From CAWDCV01 sp963728125 (GTDB taxonomy: Bacteria > Actinomycetota > Actinomycetes > CAWDCV01): a stretch of DNA of 64,000 nucleotides. Numbering within the stretch: the first letter of the stretch is position 1; every line of letters begins with the position of its first letter. This document shows positions 58,468 through 64,000 of the stretch, piece after piece. The position numbers and the translations under genes were made by a program. Under the pieces are notes generated by a model, which was not told where the DNA came from, did no database searches, and worked only from the letters and a program-made list of their open reading frames with translations. The stretch spans positions 434,001 to 498,000 of the forward strand of contig CAVSIZ010000019.1 of the NCBI GenBank assembly GCA_963728125.1. The letters run 5' to 3'.

Positions 58468-59958
58468 CTACTTTCTCTCAGCTAGTGCGGTCGAGATTGC
58501 TTGTCTGATGAGGGCGTGCTGCTTGCGGATGAGGTCGATGGGGTCGGCCTCGTCGACGTCGGCGAATGCGTGGCCCTCCCACTCACTCGACATGAACCCG
58601 GCATAGCCGCCGTTCACCAGCACGCGGACGAGTGCGGGGTAATCGATGGCGGGCTCGTTGCCGTCATCGTCGATGTCGTAGAACTTCGCGTGCACGTGCA
58701 CGATCCGAGGCATGATGTCGGCCCACTCCGACGGGTCGAGATGCCCGTGCATGTTGAACGCCAGCCGCGCGAACGACCCGAGGCTCTCAGGTGCGATGTT
58801 GCGCGAGTTCAGGTACGCAACGAATTCACCGTGCTGCTGGTCGATCGCCGCATCCGTCGACCAGATCTCCTGCAGGCGCTCCAGATCCTCGGTAGCGAGG
58901 CCCATCTTGGCCAACTTTCGCAGCAGCGTCGGCGACATGCGGCGCATGGTTGCGCTGAAGTCGGCGACAAAGCCGAGCCGCGGCGAGTCGATTGCGTCGT
59001 ACAGCTCGCGGATCTCCATCACCTTGGGCGAGTTCGGGCCATGCGGAGCGTGGATCTCCCAACCGAGGGTGAGGTCGAGCTCCTCCGCCAGCGGCATGAG
59101 CCGCCGGATGAGTTCCGGCTTCGCGCTCTGGATCCGCACCAGGTGGTAGCCGAGCGCGTGCGCGCTGCGGAACTGCGTCGCCGTGAACTCGTACTCCTCG
59201 TCCAGGGTCATGTCGCGATCGCGCCGGCGGCCCATGTCGAGGTTCGCGCCGAACGAGCTGGGCACGAAGCCGTGCCGGTCGAAGGCGTCGCGCCACTCGC
59301 GAACGAACTCGTCGGTCACCACCGGATACGTCCGTACGGTCTGCGAGGCGACGATCTCGATGCCCGGTCCGATGCCGGCGTCGGCGACCGCGTCGAGCAG
59401 GCCATGCAGGTCGTAGCGTCCGGCTGCCCACTCGCTGGTCAACGAATACAGCGAGAGCCCGAGCTTGATGTCGCTGCCTGGCACCGCGGGAGTGGCCGCT
59501 CCGGCGTCTAATGGTCGCGCTCCCCTTCTCGCTCGTTCCTCGCTCGGCGGCTCGGCTGCTGCGGAGGCGACGAGCGAGCGACGGTTGGTTGCGTGATTGG
59601 TGACGTACTTCATCGGGGCGATCTGCATGTACGGCAGGCGCAGGTCGACGGTGACCTCGACATCGACCTGCTCGCCATTGGTTCGTGGCTCGGTCCGGGG
59701 TGCAACGACCACGAGGCGGTCCTGGATGAACCAGAGCACATCCCACTGATCCTGCAGCTCGTCGACGGCATAGGTGCGATCGCCCAGCTCGACGCGCAAG
59801 TCCTCGCGCGGAATCGGTTGGCCATCGAGGGTGACGGCGATGTCGCTCACGCTCGACAGCCAGAGGCTGCGATACCAGGGAACCGTCAGCGAGATCCCGA
59901 GACCGTCGGGTCCGCGGACAAGGCTGTCCTCACGAAGGACGGTGTCACCGGTTGCCAT
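58468..59958 (-). CDS. Fusion of C-glycoside deglycosidase beta-type domain and alpha-type TIM barrel (496 aa)
   Basis: Residues 1-128 match the C-glycoside deglycosidase beta domain (formerly DUF6379): GISLTVPWYRSLWLSSVSDI, TLDGQPIPREDL and VTVDLRLPYM. Residues 134-149 are a linker encoded by a 48-nt dispersed repeat. From about 160 a TIM barrel follows (LGLSLYSLTSEW) with metal-ligand candidates Glu301 (WEIHAPHG), Asp333 (FVADFSA), His423 (HVHAKF) and Glu459 (SSEWEGH). In known systems (DgpB/C, CarB/C) alpha and beta are separate proteins forming a complex that splits the C-C glycosidic bond of 3-keto glycosides. ATG 59958 overlaps the previous stop. Confidence 0.85.
   Translation of the reverse strand: MATGDTVLREDSLVRGPDGLGISLTVPWYRSLWLSSVSDIAVTLDGQPIPREDLRVELGDRTYAVDELQDQWDVLWFIQDRLVVVAPRTEPRTNGEQVDVEVTVDLRLPYMQIAPMKYVTNHATNRRSLVASAAAEPPSEERARRGARPLDAGAATPAVPGSDIKLGLSLYSLTSEWAAGRYDLHGLLDAVADAGIGPGIEIVASQTVRTYPVVTDEFVREWRDAFDRHGFVPSSFGANLDMGRRRDRDMTLDEEYEFTATQFRSAHALGYHLVRIQSAKPELIRRLMPLAEELDLTLGWEIHAPHGPNSPKVMEIRELYDAIDSPRLGFVADFSATMRRMSPTLLRKLAKMGLATEDLERLQEIWSTDAAIDQQHGEFVAYLNSRNIAPESLGSFARLAFNMHGHLDPSEWADIMPRIVHVHAKFYDIDDDGNEPAIDYPALVRVLVNGGYAGFMSSEWEGHAFADVDEADPIDLIRKQHALIRQAISTALAERK
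59512..59559 (-). repeat. Dispersed 48-nt repeat, copy inside the fusion gene
   Basis: 46 of 48 bases are identical to 7261-7308. It reads in frame as residues 134-149 and forms most of the linker between the beta-type and alpha-type domains. Adjacent CGCTCGCTCGT makes an inverted repeat with its ACGAGCGAG. Confidence 0.8.
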
Positions 59959-60956
59959 CAGACGCTCACCTCCGAAGCCTGCTCGACGATCGGGCGCAAC
60001 TCACGTTGCATGAGGTAGCCGCCCACCAGCGCGCTCGTGGACGGGTGCGGGCTCTGGTCGCTCTCGAACACGATCCAGCCCGAGTAGTGTGCATCGATCA
60101 GGGCGCGGGTGATCGTCGGGAAATCGACCATCCCATCGTCGATGCCGGGTTCACCGAACCAGCGGGGAATCTGACGGGCGCCTCCGCGCTGCCGAACTGC
60201 GTACTCGGCGTGCGGCTGCAGGTACTCGTTGGCGTCGTCGACTGCCAGGGCGTCCTTGAACTGCACGTGCCAGATCCGGTGAGCATGCTTCTCGATGACC
60301 TCGAGCGGATCGACTCCTGCAACCGTGAACTCTGCGGTGTCGACGGCAAGCCCAACGACCTCCGGATCGGTTCGGGCGAGGACACCGTGGAGAGCCTCGG
60401 GCCGTCGCAGCAGGGAGAGGAAGTCGACGTGCAGCGCCGTCCGTACACCGTGCTGCAGCGTTGCCCGACCCACGGCCGACCAGCAGTCCGCCAGCCGCTG
60501 CAACGTGCTGTCGTCTGCAGCGTCGCCGTCCTCGACGTCGCCGGCGGATGGTGCGGCCCGTACGACGAGCACCGAACCACCGAGCCGCGATAGGGCGTCA
60601 GCGAACCACTCCGCTTTCTGCACGATCGCCGGAACGTCTGCCTCGGACAGCGGCGACAGCGGACCGGTGAGGTGCTCCATGGAGCGTTGCTGCGGGTCGT
60701 AGAAGTAGCTCGAGACCGCTGCGATGCCACAACTGGTGAGGAAGTCGCGAAAGCCGTCAATCGATCCGAAGTTCGCCTCGATCTGCTGCGGGTTGCCCAG
60801 CGGCTCCCACCGACCCGTCCCTGCGGTCAGCTCGATCCCCTCGAACCCGGCGATCGAGATCGTCTTCAGCGCGCGCTCGTGGTCTTCTCGCCGGACGAAG
60901 TCGTCGAACTGCGGTTTCCATTGGTTGAGTGCGTAGGCCCACCGAATATCGGTCAT
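59958..60956 (-). CDS. TIM-barrel protein A1 (332 aa), lacking one metal histidine
   Basis: Sugar isomerase/epimerase-fold protein of the operon's A type: RWAYALNQWKPQFDDFV start and GIELTAGTGRWE, shared with A2 at 61910 (RWAYALNQW, VELASGTGRWD). Usual ligand positions: HVDF, AVDTAEFT, HVQFKD and VFESDQ. The conserved second His of HxHxKD is Gln232 here, while A2 keeps His230. So metal binding or activity may be changed or lost. ATG 60956, 9 nt after the B1 stop. Confidence 0.85.
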   Translation of the reverse strand: MTDIRWAYALNQWKPQFDDFVRREDHERALKTISIAGFEGIELTAGTGRWEPLGNPQQIEANFGSIDGFRDFLTSCGIAAVSSYFYDPQQRSMEHLTGPLSPLSEADVPAIVQKAEWFADALSRLGGSVLVVRAAPSAGDVEDGDAADDSTLQRLADCWSAVGRATLQHGVRTALHVDFLSLLRRPEALHGVLARTDPEVVGLAVDTAEFTVAGVDPLEVIEKHAHRIWHVQFKDALAVDDANEYLQPHAEYAVRQRGGARQIPRWFGEPGIDDGMVDFPTITRALIDAHYSGWIVFESDQSPHPSTSALVGGYLMQRELRPIVEQASEVSV

Positions 60957-60965
60957 GATCCGCGC

Positions 60966-61910
60966 CTACCGGTAGATCTTCTCGAGGACATTGGCGGCGT
61001 ACCAGCGCGATATCGCCGTGCTCTCGGAGTAGTCCCCGCCATCCTTGTTGGCCTTGTCGTGCTCGACTGTGATCCAGCCGCGGTAGTCGTTGTCCCGCAC
61101 CGCAGTCATCATGGCTTCGAAGTCGACGAGCCCGTGCGGCGTGCCCATCTCGTAGAACCACTTGCCCGTCGTGGGCGCCATGATCTCGGAGTCGGGGCGG
61201 TGCCGGTGGTCATCGCCGGTAGCGATGTCCCGGGTGTCCTTGAAGTGGAAGCCGCTCGCGCGGTGGGCATGCCGCCGATACAGAGCTACCGGGTCGACCG
61301 AGGCGATGCAGTGCTGCGCGGTGTCGACGAAGAGATGGACGTACTCCGGGTCGGTGTAGGAGTAGAACGTATCGATGTCCGACTCGCTCTGAATGCCGCA
61401 GAAGAACTCATGGTGGCAGGTGAGCTTGACGCCATATCCCGCGGTGATCTCGCCGACTTTGTTCCACAGCTCTGCAGTGTTCTTGAGCTTCTCCTCGGTG
61501 ACCGGCTCCATGTCGTAGTACAGCGTCGCCGGCATCACGATGATGTTGTCGAGTTCGATGCTCGACCAGTGCCCCATGGTGACGCGGAAGTCCTCGAGGA
61601 TCGTGTCGTGCGTCTCCGGAATGTGCGGGGCGTAGGTGCGCACGTCGTAGTCGGCGGCGTGGAAGGTGTTAACGATCCGCTCCAGGCCGTGGTCCTGCAC
61701 CATCTCCTGGTACTTCGCCGGGCCGCCGTAGTCGCCGTACATCTGCCACAGCCGGAAGTCGAACGTATCGATGGCGTCGAACCCGACGGCCTTGATCTGC
61801 TTGAGGAACGTCGACATCGTGCGATGCGAGTGCCACTGGTCGATCGGTCCGGCAGGACCGTTGCTGCGCCAGTGGTCCATGTAGCTCCACTTGATGCGCT
61901 GATCACTCAT
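60966..61910 (-). CDS. TIM-barrel protein B1 (314 aa)
   Basis: B-type TIM barrel of the duplicated module: IKWSYMDHWRSNGP start, which B2 at 62875 matches as AKWSYMDHWVTETP. Ligand-type motifs are CHHEFFCGI, LFVDTAQHCI, GFHFKDTRD and TVEHDKANKDGG; KWFYEMGTPHGLVDF is shared with B2. Substrate unknown; the family includes sugar epimerases and the alpha subunit of C-glycoside deglycosidases. ATG 61910 overlaps the A2 stop as TGATG. Confidence 0.87.
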   Translation of the reverse strand: MSDQRIKWSYMDHWRSNGPAGPIDQWHSHRTMSTFLKQIKAVGFDAIDTFDFRLWQMYGDYGGPAKYQEMVQDHGLERIVNTFHAADYDVRTYAPHIPETHDTILEDFRVTMGHWSSIELDNIIVMPATLYYDMEPVTEEKLKNTAELWNKVGEITAGYGVKLTCHHEFFCGIQSESDIDTFYSYTDPEYVHLFVDTAQHCIASVDPVALYRRHAHRASGFHFKDTRDIATGDDHRHRPDSEIMAPTTGKWFYEMGTPHGLVDFEAMMTAVRDNDYRGWITVEHDKANKDGGDYSESTAISRWYAANVLEKIYR

Positions 61911-62878
61911 CACTTCACCACTGCGAGCTCGTGTTGCAGGTACCAGCTGTTGAGCATTGCTAGCTCCGCGGGATTGCCGCCGTGGTCGCTTTCGACGACG
62001 ACCCAGCCGGGGAAGTCGTGGTTGCGCAGTGCGGCGACGAAGCCGGGCACGTCGACCAGGCCGCCGTCGGTGCCGAGCTCGTAGAACCACCGCTCGATGT
62101 GCCGTCCGCCACCTCCGCGCAGCATGCTGCTCTCCGCGCCGGGCATGCGGTACTCCTCGCCGGTGTCGGTGTACCTGGTGTCCTTGAGGTGCACGTGCGT
62201 GACGCGGTCGGGGTTGTGCTCGTAGAACGCGACGGGGTCGATGCCGCCGATGGTGAACTCGGCGGTGTCGAGAGCGAGCCCGACAAGCGCGGGATCGGTC
62301 GCGGCGAGAAGCTGCTTCAGCTCGTCCTCAGTGTGCACGGCGCCCAGGCAGTCGTAGTGCAGGGCCAGCCCGAGACCAGATGCCGCGGCCAGCTCACCCA
62401 CCTGGTTCCACACGGCGCCGACAGCGGCGATGTCATCGCCCGATAGCGGCGGGGCCATCCAAGCCGAGCCCACTGGCCGGACGACGAGCTGTTCTGCTGC
62501 GATGGCGGCGAGGAAGTCGACGAACGGTTTTGCCGACTCGACGATCGCATCGTGGTCGTCGCGGTTGCGTGTCGACCGGAACGCCCAGCCCTCCTCCTCG
62601 ACGGGCTGGCCGGGATCCCAGAACATGCTCGACACGCCCTGCACCGAGCAGCCGCGCAGGAACTCGAGGAAGGCGTCGGCGCTGCCGTGGTTGAGCAGGA
62701 TGACTTCAGGGCGGGCGATGTTGTCCCATCGACCCGTGCCTGAGGCAAGCTCGACATGGTCGAAGCCGCATGCCGCCATCGTCTTGAGTGCCCGCTGCTG
62801 GTCTTCGTGCCGCACGAACACGTCGAGGCGGAAGTTCCACTGATTGAGGGCGTACGCCCAGCGCAGCGTGTCCTTCAT
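61910..62878 (-). CDS. TIM-barrel protein A2 (322 aa)
   Basis: A-type paralogue of A1: RWAYALNQWNFRLDVFVRHE, VELASGTGRWD and FAEFT-like LALDTAEFTIGG. The metal set looks complete except that the first acid is Asp (ALHYDCLG); His230 of HVHLKD is present. ATGA overlap with B2 upstream and TGATG with B1 downstream, so translation is coupled across the whole module. Confidence 0.87.
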   Translation of the reverse strand: MKDTLRWAYALNQWNFRLDVFVRHEDQQRALKTMAACGFDHVELASGTGRWDNIARPEVILLNHGSADAFLEFLRGCSVQGVSSMFWDPGQPVEEEGWAFRSTRNRDDHDAIVESAKPFVDFLAAIAAEQLVVRPVGSAWMAPPLSGDDIAAVGAVWNQVGELAAASGLGLALHYDCLGAVHTEDELKQLLAATDPALVGLALDTAEFTIGGIDPVAFYEHNPDRVTHVHLKDTRYTDTGEEYRMPGAESSMLRGGGGRHIERWFYELGTDGGLVDVPGFVAALRNHDFPGWVVVESDHGGNPAELAMLNSWYLQHELAVVK

Positions 62879-63825
62879 CGCGGGACACCCACCTCAACGT
62901 CGGCAAGAACGTTGTCGATGTACCACTTCGCGACGCATGTCGCCTCGGCGTAGCTGCCGCCGCCGAGCTCGGCCTTGTCGTGCTCCACGGTCAGCCAGCC
63001 GTCATAGCCCGACGCGACGATCTCCTGCATCAGCGCCGGGAAGTCGACCAAGCCGCCATCGGTGCCCATCTCGTAGAACCAGCGCGTCACCTGCGGTGCC
63101 ATCAGCTCCGGGTCGGGCGGCGTGCGGTAGGCCTCGTGGACGTCGACGTTGTGCGTGTCCTTGAAGTGGAAGCCGGTGCAGCGGTCGCGGTAGTCGCGGA
63201 ACATCTGCACCGGATCGACACCAGCGATCGTGTGCTGAGCGGTGTCGCAGAAGAAGAACACGTATTCCGGATCGGCGTAGTCCAAGAACAGGTCGAGCTG
63301 CTCGCGGGTGCGGATCGCGCCCCAGAACTCGAAGTGGCAGGTCGTCCGCATCCCGTGCTCGAGTGTCATCCGCCCGACCCGGCTCCACAGGTCGGCCATG
63401 ATCTTGAGCTTCTCGTCGGTGACCGGCTCCGTCTGGTAGTACGTGCTGCTCGGCATCACGATGAAGTTCTCGACCGATAGGCCTTCGACGGCGCGGACGG
63501 TCGCGACACTGTCAGCGAAGATCCGGTCGTGGGTCTCCGGGACATGGGGCGCCGCAAATCTCGTCGCCGATGGGTACGCGGAGAAGATGCCGGTGATCTT
63601 GTCGAAGCCGACATCGCGCAGGTACGACTCGAAGCCCCGCACCGAGCCGTACATGCCGGCGTAGATCGGGAGGTAGAAGAAGAAGGTGTCGAAGCCGGTG
63701 AAGCCGAGCGCTGCCAGCTGCTTGACGTACCGGTCCATGTAGGCACGGTTGAACGACGGGGGCTGCGGCCCCTGCGGCGTCTCCGTCACCCAGTGATCCA
63801 TGTACGACCACTTCGCCCAGGTCAT
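62875..63825 (-). CDS. TIM-barrel protein B2 (316 aa)
   Basis: B-type paralogue of B1: AKWSYMDHW start, ALGFTGFDTFFFYLPIYAG, CHFEFWGAI, FFCDTAQHTIAG, GFHFKDTHN and TVEHDKAELGGGSYAEAT. All ligand motifs are kept. ATG 63825 overlaps the stop of the partial gene upstream by 4 nt; the frame further upstream is that gene's shadow. Confidence 0.87.
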   Translation of the reverse strand: MTWAKWSYMDHWVTETPQGPQPPSFNRAYMDRYVKQLAALGFTGFDTFFFYLPIYAGMYGSVRGFESYLRDVGFDKITGIFSAYPSATRFAAPHVPETHDRIFADSVATVRAVEGLSVENFIVMPSSTYYQTEPVTDEKLKIMADLWSRVGRMTLEHGMRTTCHFEFWGAIRTREQLDLFLDYADPEYVFFFCDTAQHTIAGVDPVQMFRDYRDRCTGFHFKDTHNVDVHEAYRTPPDPELMAPQVTRWFYEMGTDGGLVDFPALMQEIVASGYDGWLTVEHDKAELGGGSYAEATCVAKWYIDNVLADVEVGVPR

Positions 63826-64000
63826 GAGCCCATTCCTCCTTCGGTCAGGGTGCGCAGCAGCGCGTGCTGACGACGGACCTGCTCCCGGCCGCGGTACGGC
63901 TCGCGCCGGCCCTCGTACTCGCTGGACAGCCAGCCGGTGTAGCCGCCATCGCGCAGCGTCTGCAGGATCTCCGGCCATGGGACGTGCCGATCGGTCAGCG
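63822..64000 (-). CDS. TIM-barrel protein C2, 3' end only (window edge)
   Basis: The last 59 codons read GGYTGWLSSEYEGRREPYRG and RRQHALLRTL to a TGA at 63822. They match the C-terminus of the fusion gene's TIM barrel (GGYAGFMSSEWEGH, RKQHALIRQ), including the ligand Glu. So a second alpha-type subunit lies at the head of this segment. Its start, and whether it has a beta partner or domain, is outside the window. Confidence 0.8.
   Translation of the reverse strand, partial: LTDRHVPWPEILQTLRDGGYTGWLSSEYEGRREPYRGREQVRRQHALLRTLTEGGMGS

Noticed and set aside
52455..64000. Inositol catabolism (iol) operon as the meaning of the TIM-barrel genes.
   Set aside because: IolE-like folds and a Gfo/Idh/MocA enzyme are present, but IolB, IolC, IolD and IolA are absent, while a deglycosidase beta-type domain and GH3 enzyme are present.
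1..64000. tRNA, rRNA, integrase, transposase or phage genes.
   Set aside because: None could be seen in any intergenic stretch or reading frame; repeats found are short and non-coding.

Overview
The window is a GC-rich chromosomal segment of an actinobacterium. Evidence: a GlnR-type regulator joined to mycothiol synthase (MshD), frequent GTG starts, ATGA/GTGA gene overlaps, several -10 boxes about 6 nt before the start codon (leaderless mRNAs), and a Streptomyces-like PHO box. I cannot assign a genus from sequence alone.

Layout. 1-11.8 kb: housekeeping and stress genes (CBS protein, GlsB-like membrane protein, PlsC-like acyltransferase), a 996-aa SARP/BTAD ATPase regulator, an ECF sigma factor with a stunted anti-sigma partner, a CGNR zinc-finger protein and an oligopeptide-type ABC importer without ATPases. 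12-23.3 kb: phosphate block (DUF47-PitA, pstSCAB behind a PHO box, MutT1, Ppk1), then the GlnR-MshD reading frame. 23.4-31 kb: hydrolase, MoaD, an AbiEi/DUF559 protein between two copies of a 59-nt palindromic repeat, two envelope proteins, a cysteine-rich leader peptide before sseA-sseC, gene remnants, nitrobindin and Fur. 31-38.5 kb: complete protocatechuate branch of the beta-ketoadipate pathway (pcaFIJHGBDC) plus a DDAH-like gene. 39-50 kb: pobA at the end of a second aromatic ring-cleavage operon that carries two frameshifted genes, divergent from a flavin monooxygenase-SDR fusion, with a LysR regulator. 50-52.5 kb: TetR-MFS efflux pair. 52.5-64 kb: one long minus-strand operon with a GH3 beta-glucosidase, a SnoaL-like protein, a Gfo/Idh/MocA oxidoreductase and eight TIM-barrel (sugar-phosphate isomerase/epimerase fold) genes.

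The last operon is the most unusual part. One gene joins a C-glycoside deglycosidase beta-type domain (formerly DUF6379) to an alpha-type TIM barrel in a single polypeptide. The linker is encoded by a 48-nt repeat that also occurs 52 kb away between genes. Upstream of it lies a tandemly duplicated two-gene TIM-barrel module. With the DgpA-like oxidoreductase and the GH3 enzyme, this suggests breakdown of plant-type C- and O-glycosides, whose aromatic aglycones could feed the neighbouring ring-cleavage and pca pathways. The link between sugar-side and aromatic-side genes is inference.

Cautions: pstB, an amidohydrolase gene and an FAA-hydrolase gene show single-base frame breaks. These may be real decay or sequence errors; I cannot tell which. 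All calls rest on reading the sequence; no database search was run.
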